This document shows, in pieces, positions 25,114 to 36,600 of a stretch of 64,000 nt of DNA (positions are counted from its first letter, which is position 1; every line of letters begins with the position of its first letter). The position numbers and the translations under genes are program-made. The DNA lies in the NCBI GenBank assembly GCA_943370295.1, contig CALRQL020000003.1, forward strand, positions 1 through 64,000. The letters are read 5' to 3'. Source of the stretch: SB11 sp943370295. Lineage in GTDB: Bacteria; Bacteroidota; Bacteroidia; UBA8524. The notes under the pieces are model-generated. The model was not told the DNA's origin. It was given only the letters and a program-made list of their open reading frames with translations, and made no database searches.

Positions 25114-28100
25114 TTAATAATCATAGCTGTTTCCTTTTCGCATCAGCATTGTTTTCTTCAACAGTATGGTAAACTGCTTTTCAACGCTGATATTTTCATT
25201 AAACTTGTTATTAAAGCTATTATTTATCAAGGTATTGGTATTTACTTTAGTAGTGTCTTCAGGTTGTAGCCCGCACACCCCTGTGTACCAATTATCACCA
25301 CGTTCAGATTTATATTTAAAGAAGTACACCCAGCCCTTTTGTCCTTTAAACTCCACCATTCGTTTATCCAGCATTACAAACGTATCAGCATACGATTCCT
25401 CAGCTTTAAACAGCGATTGCACCATCAGTTCTTGTGTTTCAAACTTCTTAGGAAAGCGTTCGCTTTGCTCAAGTGCAGCTAAGGTTTTATACAGTTTTGC
25501 GCGGTACAGGGTGTGTTTTGCAAACGGAGTAAACAAGCTGTCGGCCACTTTAATGTCGTTACTAAGCATTTGATGTATAACTTTAAGCTTTATATTCAGG
25601 TTGTTTAGCCCCATTAACTTTTCATAAAAGCCTTTTATTTTTTTGTCCTTATAAAAAGGCAATAAAGTACTCGAAAGATTCTCTAAATATTGGTTTGCGT
25701 AATAACTGCTATTAGTTCCGTTGCTTAAATCCTCACGGGTTTGGCGTTTAAGAGCAATCTTAGCTTCGGTTAGTAATTGCGGATACATATTTTTGTACAC
25801 CTTGGGTTTAATCTGGCTGCTGTCAACCAATTTAGCCAGCAGTAACACCAACTCTTTCTTGTACTCTGTATAAGGCATTAACTGAAAGAAATCAGGATAA
25901 AACGATTTGCTCAGTTGCAGCGAATCGTCAAAATACCTGAAAATATCACTTGTATTATATTCTGAAACCAACGGAGTTTCTTCTAAAATAAGCTCACGTA
26001 TCTTTTTATATGATTTTTCGGTTTTGATTGCTGCCATTGAATACAAGGCAGCCATTTGCAACGCCGAGGTATCGCCCGCTTTGTAATACAACGAGGTAAG
26101 GTAGTCAACATTTTCGGGCAGCTTTATTTCGCGTATTTTATTAATGATTTTTACTTTATAATCTATGTAGTTTTTCTTGCGGCTGTCGCAGGTATCTATT
26201 AGCGTTTTCCATGCTTCAATATCCTCAGGGAACAAATCCATCTGTCCCATTGATTCTAACGCCTGCGCCCTATGAGCACTATCCCCGTTCAAATCATTTA
26301 TGTACACATTGGCACGACTGGTAAACAGGTTTTCACCCACTGTGGTATCGGGTAATGGCTCAAACGTGGCATAAAACGTTTTCAAAAATTCACTAGGGCC
26401 TTCCGAAGTATCATATTGGCTGGTAAGCGTGTATTTCACACTGTTTTTAATAATCACTTTACTCCATTTAACCACACTGCTTCCGGTATCGGCATATTTA
26501 GTTTCTACAGAAGTATACCCGTCTTTGTGTTCAAGCTTACGATAACTGGTTATAAAATCAGAGTTATTGCCTGTGTTTTTCCAATATTTGGCTGAGTCTA
26601 CAAGGTTATAATATTTTCCGTAGCGGTAATAATCTACATACACCCCGTTATAACTGTTAGGCGGGAAAAACGAAGCCGTTCGCGAGTCGCCTTTGTGTTC
26701 TTTTACTTTTTTGGTAGTGTAACGCCCTTGGAAATTACCTGTTTTCTTGGGGGTATATCCGGTTTTAACCCTGAACAAAAGGGTAGAGTCTACATACTCT
26801 TCGGCATTGGGGTAATCCCTCTGCATGATGGCAAAAGAATTAATGTAATTGTCGGCGGCTGTTGAATCTTTACTGTATTTACAAGCAATCGTATAATGTG
26901 TAGTGAGTTTAATAGTAAAACGCACTTTCAATCGGTTACTGTCAGGAGTAAGGAACAATATATCCAGTACTGGGCGGGTATTGTTGTAATAAAACTTACG
27001 GCTTATTTCTTCAAGGTTATTATTGTCTAAAAACTCAAAAGCAATCCGCTCCACACGTACAGAGTCTTCTTCCAAAAACTTGCCTTGCGAAATATTCTGT
27101 TTAATTAAATAATACTGATTGCGGTTTTCAAAATCAATGGCACTGTACTCATGGCCGGGCAACCATTTGCTAAAAACGGTGGTGTCGTTATAATACAATG
27201 GCGCATGGGGCATACGAATGGTAAAAAGGCTATCGGGTGCATAAAAGTTTTGCCAGTTGGTTTTGGCGGGTACCTCTATCCGTATAGAGTTGAAAAAGCG
27301 TTCCGCCTCAGGTCCGTTTACATATTCACCATTACCTGCCAGTTTAAAAATAAAGATTTCGGCAGGGGTTACAAAAATCTGGTATCGTTGCAAGTGTCCA
27401 CCTTTGCGCGTGCGGTTGGTAATATCAAACCCTTCAAATCCAAACTTTGTAATCTTCTTTTGACTCAATATTTCACCGGGTATGTTTTCATACAACAAAC
27501 TGTCGATGGTTTTATATAAATACTGGTTATCGTTATTAAGCAACTCAGCAAATGTTTTAACACGCATCACACGGTAGTACGCACCGTTAATCATATCGGC
27601 ACATAAATATTGCTTAGACGTTTCGTTACCCGGAAACTCAAACAGCTTGCCGGGGGTTTCTACCTTGCAATACCCGTCAAACGAGGTGTAAGGAGAAAAC
27701 GTAACCCCAAAGCGAAGTGTATCCAGTTTTTTCTTCTGGTCTGCATCCCGTTCTCCGATAGTTACAGGGCGCACCGTGTAACCCATTTTGCGCAGCAATT
27801 CTATAATACCCTTTTCACCCGGTAAATGGGCAGCCCCCACGCCTGTAAACAGGGTTTGGTCTTTCATAATAGAATCCATGCGGTTGGCCATGTTGATATT
27901 TCTGCGGAATAGGATATGCTCTACAAACGCTTTGCTGGCACCTACCACATTTAGCGAGTCAAGCAAATCAAGGTCGCCTCGGCGATAAGCATCTTCTACT
28001 CTTTCACCAAACGATAACGGGTTGTCATCGTCGCCACTGTAGCGACTGCTACCGGGTATGAAATCCTCTGTTTGGTCGTCATTAGCCAAATCTTCATTTA

Positions 28101-28638
28101 TCTGGTCAAGCTCTTCAAAACTTTCAAGACCTTTAAACCGTTTGTTCAGTTTTCTGGCTGTCTGAAAAATGTATAAATCCAGATAAGTATCTTCTTCAAA
28201 GTTGTCGGAGTATTCGTCGTTGCGGAACATTAGATAGTTCAGCACCTCTAAGTCGCTCGAAAGAGCAATTTTCAACGCCCTTTTCCGCTTTTCGGCAAGG
28301 TGCTTAGTGTGCCCAATACCTCCTTCATTATCTTTATCCCTGTAGTTCCAATGGTCTGATAAAACCGAAGGTTCATTTTCATAAATATAGTCAAGCCAAA
28401 TGCGGGGGTCAATTTCCAATGCGGCCATATCCACATTGTTCAGTGCGATGAAGAAAGAATCGCTTAAGTGAAACGCCACCTTATTGCTCACGTGCATAGT
28501 ACCGTATAAGTACGATGGTTTTTTAAGCGAGTTGCCCGTAATTTCCCAAAGCAGTCCTTGGTATTTATTTTTCTTTTGCGCCACAGATGGTAGGGCAATG
28601 GCAAGCAGCAACAAGGTACACGTCAGGTATTTCTTCAT
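25114..28638 (-). CDS. TraB/GumN-family protein with very long C-terminal extension
   Basis: A 1174-aa exported protein (signal MKKYLTCTLLLLAIALPSVA). Residues 25-300 are a TraB/PrgY/GumN domain: LLWEITGNSLKKPSYLYGTM with HVS, NVDMAALEIDP, and the closing VGAAHLPGEKGIIELLRKMGY. That fold holds a Tiki-type metal-dependent protease site (GxxH near 50 and the E and VGxxHL motifs), so hydrolase activity is possible. The remaining 870 residues are of no family I recognise; the part about 440-800 looks beta-rich and 800-1174 helical and repeat-like. Ordinary TraB/GumN proteins are about 300 aa, so this is an unusual extension. It is monocistronic. Confidence 0.75.
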   Translation of the reverse strand: MKKYLTCTLLLLAIALPSVAQKKNKYQGLLWEITGNSLKKPSYLYGTMHVSNKVAFHLSDSFFIALNNVDMAALEIDPRIWLDYIYENEPSVLSDHWNYRDKDNEGGIGHTKHLAEKRKRALKIALSSDLEVLNYLMFRNDEYSDNFEEDTYLDLYIFQTARKLNKRFKGLESFEELDQINEDLANDDQTEDFIPGSSRYSGDDDNPLSFGERVEDAYRRGDLDLLDSLNVVGASKAFVEHILFRRNINMANRMDSIMKDQTLFTGVGAAHLPGEKGIIELLRKMGYTVRPVTIGERDADQKKKLDTLRFGVTFSPYTSFDGYCKVETPGKLFEFPGNETSKQYLCADMINGAYYRVMRVKTFAELLNNDNQYLYKTIDSLLYENIPGEILSQKKITKFGFEGFDITNRTRKGGHLQRYQIFVTPAEIFIFKLAGNGEYVNGPEAERFFNSIRIEVPAKTNWQNFYAPDSLFTIRMPHAPLYYNDTTVFSKWLPGHEYSAIDFENRNQYYLIKQNISQGKFLEEDSVRVERIAFEFLDNNNLEEISRKFYYNNTRPVLDILFLTPDSNRLKVRFTIKLTTHYTIACKYSKDSTAADNYINSFAIMQRDYPNAEEYVDSTLLFRVKTGYTPKKTGNFQGRYTTKKVKEHKGDSRTASFFPPNSYNGVYVDYYRYGKYYNLVDSAKYWKNTGNNSDFITSYRKLEHKDGYTSVETKYADTGSSVVKWSKVIIKNSVKYTLTSQYDTSEGPSEFLKTFYATFEPLPDTTVGENLFTSRANVYINDLNGDSAHRAQALESMGQMDLFPEDIEAWKTLIDTCDSRKKNYIDYKVKIINKIREIKLPENVDYLTSLYYKAGDTSALQMAALYSMAAIKTEKSYKKIRELILEETPLVSEYNTSDIFRYFDDSLQLSKSFYPDFFQLMPYTEYKKELVLLLAKLVDSSQIKPKVYKNMYPQLLTEAKIALKRQTREDLSNGTNSSYYANQYLENLSSTLLPFYKDKKIKGFYEKLMGLNNLNIKLKVIHQMLSNDIKVADSLFTPFAKHTLYRAKLYKTLAALEQSERFPKKFETQELMVQSLFKAEESYADTFVMLDKRMVEFKGQKGWVYFFKYKSERGDNWYTGVCGLQPEDTTKVNTNTLINNSFNNKFNENISVEKQFTILLKKTMLMRKGNSYDY

Positions 28639-28772
28639 ATATCAGGGGTTTGTAATGTTAAAAGAACGCTTAAAATAGCTTTATCGTGCAAAGAACAAAA
28701 AAATGGTCAGTTTCTCACAAAACAACGCTCGTAACTTTTGGTTTTTCGATAAATAGAATTGAGAACGAGGGA

Positions 28773-28804
28773 ATTATTATCGGACAAACTTGTCCGATAA
28801 TAAT
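28773..28804. promoter_or_regulatory. Perfect 32-bp inverted repeat, likely Rrf2 operator
   Basis: Two perfect 15-nt arms (ATTATTATCGGACAA at 28773-28787 and its complement at 28790-28804) with a 2-nt spacer. The right arm covers the -33 box of the promoter of the Rrf2 gene that follows, as expected for autorepression. Confidence 0.8.
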
Positions 28805-28820
28805 CAGAAACCTACCTTTG
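28790..28820 (+). promoter_or_regulatory. Promoter of the Rrf2-globin-dioxygenase operon
   Basis: TTG at 28790-28792, 20 nt, TACCTTTG at 28813-28820, an exact TAnnTTTG box. The start codon at 28835 leaves a very short leader. Confidence 0.65.
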
Positions 28821-28834
28821 CCTCAACAAAAAGT

Positions 28835-29266
28835 ATGTTTTCAAAAGCTTGTGAATATGCAATAAGGGCAACGCTCTATTTAGCAACAAAGGCTGAACAG
28901 AGTCAGCGGGCAGGTCTTAAGGATATCGCCGCGAGGATAGATTCGCCCGAAGCGTTTACGGCTAAAATATTACAACAGTTAGTTAAAAGCGGCATCGCTA
29001 CATCTATTAAAGGCCCCGCAGGTGGCTTTGCTATTGAGCCTGAAAGAGTGCAAACCATCACCTTACAGCACATTGTAAAGGCAATAGACGGGGACTCGAT
29101 ATACGTAGGTTGCGGTTTGGGACTGAAGGCTTGCTCTGAGAAAAACCCTTGCCCGCTGCATAATCAGTTTAAGGCCATACGCGACGGTTTGCGCGAAATG
29201 CTGGAAACCACGACTCTTTACGACTTGAGTAACGGATTGAAAACAGGAATAACCTTCTTAAAATAA
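28835..29266 (+). CDS. Rrf2-family Fe-S transcription regulator (NsrR/IscR-like)
   Basis: A 143-aa Rrf2 regulator starting at MFSKACEYAIRATLYLA, the usual family start; the longer open frame begins at a TTG inside the operator and is rejected. The winged HTH (residues 1-65, DIAARIDSPEAFTAKILQQL, GPAGGF) is followed by a cysteine cluster C93, C100 and C106 (GCGLGLKACSEKNPCPLH), close in position and context to the iron-sulphur ligands of NsrR. It probably loses DNA binding when the cluster reacts with NO or oxidants, which fits the haemoglobin gene directly downstream. The perfect inverted repeat over its promoter points to autoregulation. Confidence 0.88.
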   Translation: MFSKACEYAIRATLYLATKAEQSQRAGLKDIAARIDSPEAFTAKILQQLVKSGIATSIKGPAGGFAIEPERVQTITLQHIVKAIDGDSIYVGCGLGLKACSEKNPCPLHNQFKAIRDGLREMLETTTLYDLSNGLKTGITFLK

Positions 29267-29286
29267 GAGTTGAAAATGAAAGGAGC

Positions 29287-29682
29287 ATGGAGATGAAAAA
29301 GGAAATTGAAACGCTTGAAGACATACAATTGCTGGTAAATACATTTTACGACCGAGTGAGGGCGGATGAATTATTAGGCCCCATTTTTAATGGTGTGATA
29401 CAAAACCGCTGGCCTGAACATTTGGAAAAGATGTACCGCTTTTGGCAAACAGTGTTGCTGGGAGAGCATACCTATTTGGGCAGCCCCTTTGCTACACACG
29501 CCAAACTTGAGGTAGCCAAAGAACATTTTGACCGTTGGCTGGCCCTTTTTGAAAGCACAGTTGATGAACATTTTACAGGCATAAAAGCGCAGGAGGCCAA
29601 ATGGCGCGGGAACCGCATGGCCGAAATGTTTTTACACAAGATAGAATACATTAGAGTTAACAAAACAACAACCATACTATGA
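29287..29682 (+). CDS. Group III truncated haemoglobin
   Basis: A 131-aa globin of the truncated (2/2) class, group III: IQLLVNTFYDRVRADELLGP at the N-terminus, YRFWQTVLLGEHTYLGSPF in the middle and proximal His H71 in FATHAKLEV, followed by HFDRWLALF. Group III globins bind O2 and NO and often appear with NO-responsive regulators, so NO detoxification or haem trafficking is likely. A GGAG-like sequence precedes the ATG at 29287; a second ATG lies two codons later. The 3' end overlaps the next gene (ATGA at 29679-29682), showing tight translational coupling. Confidence 0.9.
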   Translation: MEMKKEIETLEDIQLLVNTFYDRVRADELLGPIFNGVIQNRWPEHLEKMYRFWQTVLLGEHTYLGSPFATHAKLEVAKEHFDRWLALFESTVDEHFTGIKAQEAKWRGNRMAEMFLHKIEYIRVNKTTTIL

Positions 29683-30587
29683 CTGACCAAGAACAACTTA
29701 TTGCGGCCATTAACGAAAAGTACAAAGCCCTTGGCGAGAACCCCGACACTTATTTGAAAGGCCTACTGCAAGCAAAGCCGATAAACTACTGGGATTATAT
29801 TGAGGTGGATACCTTACTCTCATTACAAAAGCCTAAAACAGGGTTTAAGGATGAGGAAATTTTTATCATGTACCATCAGGTTACTGAGCTGATGTTGAAA
29901 TTGGTGTTGCACGAGGTGAAACAAATTTGTGCAGAAACACAGCCCCATGAATCTTTTTTGATTACCAAAATAAGCCGCATCAACCGCTATACGGCCATGC
30001 TTATTAATTCATTTGATATAATGAAGGACGGTATGGACTATGACGACTATAATACCTTCCGCACGGCGTTGGCGCCTGCAAGCGGTTTTCAAAGCGCACA
30101 ATTCCGCGTTATCGAAATTTACTGTACCCGTTTAGAAAATCTTGTGAACGAGGCAGGTAAACAGCATTTGCCGGCCAACCCAAGTATTGAAGAATGTTTT
30201 GAGCATATTTATTGGAAAGATGCGGGGCTTAATCGCAAAACGGGCGAGAAAACCCTTACCCTTCGACAGTTTGAAGAAAAGTACCATGCCCAATTCGTGG
30301 CTCTTGCCTACCAAATGAAGGGGAACACTGTAGAAGATAAATTTAATGGCATCAACAATCCCTCGGAAGAATTGAAACAAAAATTCAGAGAGTTTGACCG
30401 TTTGTATAACATTGAATGGCCATTGGTGCACCTGAATACCGCAAAACATTATTTAGACAGTAAAGGGGAGAATAAAGCCGCTACAGGGGGTTCTGAATGG
30501 AAGAAATACCTTCACCCGCAGTTTCAGCAACGTAAGTTTTTCCCTTCGTTGTGGAGCGACACTGAGAAACAACATTGGGGCGAATAA
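29679..30587 (+). CDS. kynA: Tryptophan 2,3-dioxygenase family protein
   Basis: A 302-aa haem dioxygenase that opens the indole ring of tryptophan to N-formylkynurenine. Family blocks: YWDYIEVDTLLSLQ, FIMYHQVTELMLKLVLHEV (catalytic-pocket H66), ALAPASGFQSAQFRVIEIY, and the haem-ligand region WPLVHLNTAKHYL (H251) followed by ATGGSEWKKYL. It is divergent from canonical TDO (for example LMLK in place of LW-FK) but all key elements are there. No other kynurenine-pathway gene is adjacent. Its coupling to an Rrf2 regulator and a haemoglobin gene suggests that haem or NO status, and not tryptophan, controls it. Confidence 0.85.
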   Translation: MTDQEQLIAAINEKYKALGENPDTYLKGLLQAKPINYWDYIEVDTLLSLQKPKTGFKDEEIFIMYHQVTELMLKLVLHEVKQICAETQPHESFLITKISRINRYTAMLINSFDIMKDGMDYDDYNTFRTALAPASGFQSAQFRVIEIYCTRLENLVNEAGKQHLPANPSIEECFEHIYWKDAGLNRKTGEKTLTLRQFEEKYHAQFVALAYQMKGNTVEDKFNGINNPSEELKQKFREFDRLYNIEWPLVHLNTAKHYLDSKGENKAATGGSEWKKYLHPQFQQRKFFPSLWSDTEKQHWGE

Positions 30588-30635
30588 TAATCGTAATTAC
30601 AATTTTTATAACCACTAACCGATACTAAACAAAAA

Positions 30636-30665
30636 CCCCGCTGAAGAAGAGTATCCGCAGCGGGG
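30636..30665 (-). terminator. Terminator of the 1989-aa T9SS gene
   Basis: CCCCGCTG (30636-30643) pairs with CAGCGGGG (30658-30665), perfect 8 bp, with a T run on the minus strand (A run at 30631-30635). It may also stop the opposing operon. Confidence 0.7.
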
Positions 30666-30695
30666 CAAGGTATAGGTAGATATGGTAGGTTGGTC

Positions 30696-33600
30696 TTAGT
30701 TAGTGATTGCCAGTTTTTTGTTGGCAACACCGTCAGCACCTTGTACACGGATAATGTAATTACCGGCATTCAGGTGTTGAAGGTCTAATTCAACTACTTT
30801 CGACTGGAAGTTACCTTCTGGGCTTACTTCAAGTACTTTTTGGCCAATCATATTATAAACGCTGATAGTGGCCGAAGTTTCACGGATAAACTCCATTGAA
30901 ACGTATGCTTTTTCCGTAGTAGGGTTAGGATATACTTTAACCGCAGCATCGTTTATTACGGCAGGCATAATACCTGTAGCAGTTTTAACCACCACAAGGC
31001 CTTTACCCACTGTACTAATATTGCCCGAAGGGTCAGTAACGGTGTATTCAACAGTGTAATATCCTTCAATGTTCACATCAATGCTTTCTGTAATGTTTAG
31101 CGTTAGGGCTGCTTTAGGGTAATAATTGTCGTTGTAATCCACTGAATCGGCAAGACTTGGTTTAGCTTGTGTGCGTTCAATCACAATCGGGTTGTGAACG
31201 ATCACCACCGGGGCTACCCTATCCAATACCTTAACAGTACGTATAACTGTGTCTGAAGTATTGTTTTCGCTATCAGTAATTACATATTTCAAATCATAAT
31301 CCCCAACAATAGCCGTATCAACAGTACCAACAACAGATACAGCACCTAATGCTTTATCGTAATTATCAGTAGCCGTTGAGCCAAACTCAAAGTATGAGGT
31401 AAACACATCCATTTCAACCACTGATGGGCCAATGATGCTAACAATGGGTTTAATAGTATCAGAAACAACTACCTCACGGATAACAGTAACCGCACTTGCA
31501 CCACTATTATCAGTAACGTTAAAGAACAATTGGTAAGTTCTGGTTACTTTTTCATCAACGGTGCCGGTTATGGTAGCTACTAATGCAGTATCGTAGTTAT
31601 CAATTACCTGATGGCCCGGGTCAACATAAGGAACATCAACCGCCCAAATCAATGGGTTATTGCCTGTAAGCACAATAGCAGGTTTAGCAGTATCCAGCAC
31701 AATAATTGTTCTGTCAATTGTTCCGGTATTACCCGAAGCATCTGTTGCAGAATAGGTAAGGGTGTAAGAGCCTACTTTTGAAGTATCAACCGTACCCGAA
31801 ACAAGGATTGCAGAGGTTAGGTTACCATCAACAATATCAGTAGCTGTAGCACCTAAATCGGTGTATGAGGTAAATACAATAATGGTGTCTTTGGCATTAC
31901 CGTTAAGCGTTACAACAGGCTTGGTAACATCAGGGGTTACAAGCACAGTGCGGGTAACCGTGGTAGCAACATTACCTGAACTATCAGAAACATTGTAGCT
32001 GATTGTGTAAGAACCAACAACCATGGTATCAACAGTGCCTGTGATAACAATATTTGCACTTAGGTCACCATCAATATCATCAAGCGCAGTAGCACCCGGC
32101 TCAGTGTAACCACGACCTCTTTCTACTGAAACAGGGGTTGCTCCCACTAAGGTAATAACAGGTTTAGTATTATCGCGAACGATAATAATGCGGTAGTCTT
32201 CAAACTCACCCACAAAATTAGAACCGCAAGCGTTTGGTGAACTGTTTGAGAATGCTGCACCAACACGCAAACGTGTATATCCTGTAAGAACTGTTTTGGC
32301 CACTTTAAAGTTGGCCTTAAACACCAAGGTTGAAGCATTGTTTTCAGTTGCAATTACCTCTGAGGCGTCAAAAGTACCATCTTGATTATAATCAATCCAT
32401 GCCTTACGGCTCATGTTGTTTTTGGTGGTTGGTCTTTCAAGTGTAATTTCATATACACCGCCCAACACCAGTTCGGTGCTGTATAGGTTTGTGTAGTTGG
32501 TATATGCAACTGCACCACTGGCACTCTGGTTATCAATAGTGTTTAGTATCACCCTGCTTATACCAATATCAGTATTTAGCTGTGATACAAAAGGCTGGCA
32601 CATTGTTTTTACATTGAAATAGCAGGTGCGGGTTAATGTATCATATCCAACACCGTTCCATGTAATAAGCGTTACATTGTAACAACCGGCAGCATTGAAA
32701 ACCAACTCAGGGGTTGCGCTTGAAGCTCCTGTGCCATTACGGTACGAGAATGTGTTGGGGGTAATTACCCAATTAAAACCTTGAACACATCCGGGCGTTG
32801 TGTTTGTTAATTTAACTAAATCTCCAACGGCTGGATTTGTGATATTGGCAGCAAAATCAGAAGTTGGTTTTACTGTTGTATTTTGAATTACAATAGATTT
32901 ATACACGGTGTCGGCACCAATACAGTTGGTAGCAACCAGCCTAATTGTGTATGTACCGGGGGTGGTGTATTGGAAATCAAGGTCTTTGGTAAAATAGTCG
33001 TCAACATTATCAGCGTCAATATCCCAGTAGTAGCGGGTATAGCCTTGCTCGCTGGTATTATTTTTCACGATTACATCGGTTGAAGTACAGAAGGTATCAG
33101 GGGCAGCAAATGCAGCCGCAGATTTTTGTGTAGCGTCTACACTCCAGTATTCAATCTCAAAACCATCATCTACAGTAGCACCATTAGCTGTGAACACAAC
33201 GGTAACACGACCCTGTGTAGCTACTAATGTAGAGTTAAGGTTCAACACTTGAGTAAGGTTACCGCTTAAACCATTTGGATATTGGTTAATATCCCACAAA
33301 GGAGTTCCGGTAGTCTCATCACCATCATAAATACGCAAAAAGTCGCCATTAAATTCAGTAGCAAGCTTGTTAAGCTTCAAGTAAATTGTATCTGCACATT
33401 CAGGCTCAATAGCCGAAGTACAGTTGTCATTATCGGCATAAGTACCATTACCCAAACCTGTGTCAAAAACTTTTCCGGTTGGGAATGGAATAGAAGAGTA
33501 GCTGCACACATCAAACTGGTTGTGAACGGTTAGATATTCTTTTTTACAAAGTGTATCAATACCGTTAACGTTTTCAGCCACTAGACAAACATCAAATTTA

Positions 33601-36600
33601 TCACCCAAAAAGAAGAACAAATCAGCATTGGGAGTTGAGTTAGATGTTGGGGGTGCAAACGTAAAGTTTTGGGCAGGTATCTGAGCTAAATAGTCAAAAC
33701 CTATGTCAGGTGTAATAATCCAAGACCAAGCAAAGGCTCCGTTGCCGGTCAAGCTGGTTATTTTAATATTCTCTCCTACGCCGGCTACATTTTTATTGGC
33801 AATAAAATCAATAGTAGGTAGTCCGATAGGGGTCACTATTTCAATCGGTATTATTACCGTGTCTTTTTCTGCACAAGTAGAGGCAATCAGTTTTATTTCG
33901 TGGGTACCGTTGTTGGGCCAAGAAGTAGTGTACTCTCCTTTTAAACTATCAACAAGTACATTATTCAAATACCAAAAGTGTTCAACCCCAACGCGTCCTT
34001 TGGTGCTTGCACTAAAGGTGTAAGGCGCTTGAACAAAACCTGTATCGTTTTGCAAACCGCTTAGAATACTAAGCGTACCTAACGGAGGATAAAATTCAAC
34101 AGCTACACTATCAATGGCGGCGCCATCATAAGTGGTTGCGCTACCATCAGTCCCCATCAAAAACCTAAAGCGTACTAACGGAGCATTTTTATAGGCTGTT
34201 AAATCAGCGGTATAACGCTGCCAGTTATTATTATCGCCTGTGAACTTAGGCGGTGCAACAGGCCCTAAGGCACTTGTGCTATTGTAGGCCGGGGTGATAG
34301 ATGTAATTTTTGTCCAGTTTACGTTATCAGTAGTTGCTTCTACAATCAACGCATCATAGTTATTTTCAAACTCATACCTCATTAACCAAGTTAGTGAGGG
34401 TTGGCAAGCAGTAGAAAAATCAAACAACGGTGAGTAAAGATAAGCACTCATGTTGTTGCTGTACTGTCCGGTTAACCCTTGGCTAACCCATGCATTACTA
34501 CCACTACCTGCTTTATTTATTTTTGCTTTTGCAGGCACACCCCTAACCCAGCCGCCGCCGGTTTCAGTAAACCCATCGGTTCCGCTTTCAAAATCGGCTA
34601 CAAACGGGGTGGTGTTTACACAATTAAAGTTGCTGATAACTATACTGCTTGAGTCGTTTCCAGGAAATTGGTCTTTACTGCTGTAAAAACCTGCAACAAC
34701 GGTATACGTGCCGTATGCTGAAAGATTAGCAGGTTGTGAAAACGAAAATTGTATCGAATCTCCGGGCACTAAAATCGAGCTGATAAAAATGGAGTCTCTT
34801 GAGTACGATCCCCCGTTAATACGATACCACATTGCGACAGTATCACCTGAAAAGATGGTGTCAACACCCTTATTTCTGATAACAGCTTTGACAGTTTTAG
34901 TGCCAAGGTTACATCCAGTATTAAGACTCACAATTCTTTCTAATGAAATGTTGTACCTCGGTGGGGTAAACTCACTTGCCCCAATATCAGGTTTTGTTAG
35001 GCTTCGTGTGACACCATCAATATCTTTTGTAACACCCACAGGGCTTCCGGCCAAATCAAGGTCGAAACTTAAAGTGTATAAATTATCGTTCGCAAGAAAT
35101 AATGGGTCAATGTATTTGGAGTTTGCGTCAACACCAAGTGCTGTCCAACTTGAGAACGTTGTATAATCTGTGTTGGCAACCCTTGCTACTGCATTGGTAT
35201 TGTTTGTTCCGTTTACGAACAACGAGTTATTACTGCACAAACCGCCGTTGCTGGGATGAAGAGGGTTTATTGTAGCATTTTGCGCATGGTAAATAAGTGC
35301 TTTTGAATTGGCTGCAGTTGTTGCAGGGTATGCATTTTTAAAGGCGTTATTTACTACTTTCACCCCTCCGGCAACGTTGGTTTGCATGTTTACACAAACC
35401 GCCATTAAATTGGTACGGGTCAATAGCTTTTGCGTACCATTGTCATAAAGGTTAATACTGTTGTGATAGATATTTACACCCACATTTGCGTTGGCCGCGC
35501 CTGCGTTTGATGAAATTTGGATACCCGCTACAGCATACTCAAAAGAGTTGCTTATGTTATCACCGTCAGCGGCTATATTGTAAATAAAGTTGTTGGTAAT
35601 ATTGATGTTGTTAGCAGTATTGTTATTTATCTGCAATCGGATACCATGGTTACCATAGCCGCCGGTTCCACTATATACCAAGTTAAATATTCTGTTGGCA
35701 TTAATCGTAATATCTCTGTTGGCAGCTCCTGCGGCAGTAAGCGCTTCTAAATGAATACCCCTTGCATAATAAAATCCGGGTACAGAGTTTCTTACAGTGT
35801 TACCTTCAATTATGGCACCTTGCTGAGAGTTAAGGTATATACCTGAAACGGTATTAACCCCACCAAAAAAGGTTGTTGGCAGTGAGCCGCCGGGAGCTGT
35901 GGTGCCACCAATGGTATTGTTTAGTACCCTATTGTATATGTCATATTGGCTTGCGGTGTTTGTTCCCCTAAGGAAAATACCATTGCGCACAGCTTCTATC
36001 AAATTGTTTTCAAATAAGTTTGAGTCGTTTCCGAATGTAAGAGTAGCACCCGGGCTTGCAGTACCGCTTCCTAAGTAAATAGCTGCATAGGTATTTGCAA
36101 TGGCGGTGGTTGAGTTTCCGCGCAAAACAACATTTTTCACGGTGTTGCGCTTGCAACTGCTTATTGCAGTTGGCACTAAATCAACAAGCCTTACTGTGGC
36201 AGTAGTACTTGAGGTAGTGATGGTAAGATTTCGAGACGATGTTCCGTTGTTAGATCCGTCAATGGTGAAAAACCTTGCTCCATTAAGACTGATTACCGCA
36301 CCATTGGCCGCAGGGGCGGTTGAAATAGTAGGGTTTTGTCCGCTTGCAGGTTTTAAAATAATGGGACGGCTTTGATGCATGCCTGTGTAGGCAATAAGTG
36401 CCGGAATAGTGGTGCTCTCTCCAGCATAGCCGGCAGCGATTTCAAGAGTAATTGTACCCGTGCCCGATGTTCCGCTTGCATTTAAGTATGCAAAGGCATT
36501 AGCAACTGTACTAAAAGAAGTTGGTGCATTTTGTGTACCGTTTATCGGGTATGTGTTACCCCCGACAAGTTGGGCTTTTGCCGCACTAAATGTGAGCAAA

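Noticed and set aside
28790..28834. Upstream TTG start for the Rrf2 protein
   Set aside because: It falls in the palindromic operator and before the promoter -7 box; family proteins start at MFSKACEYAI.
30985..32175. Repeated units suggesting a CRISPR-like array
   Set aside because: The units are about 240 bp, in frame, diverged, and are Ig-like protein domains.
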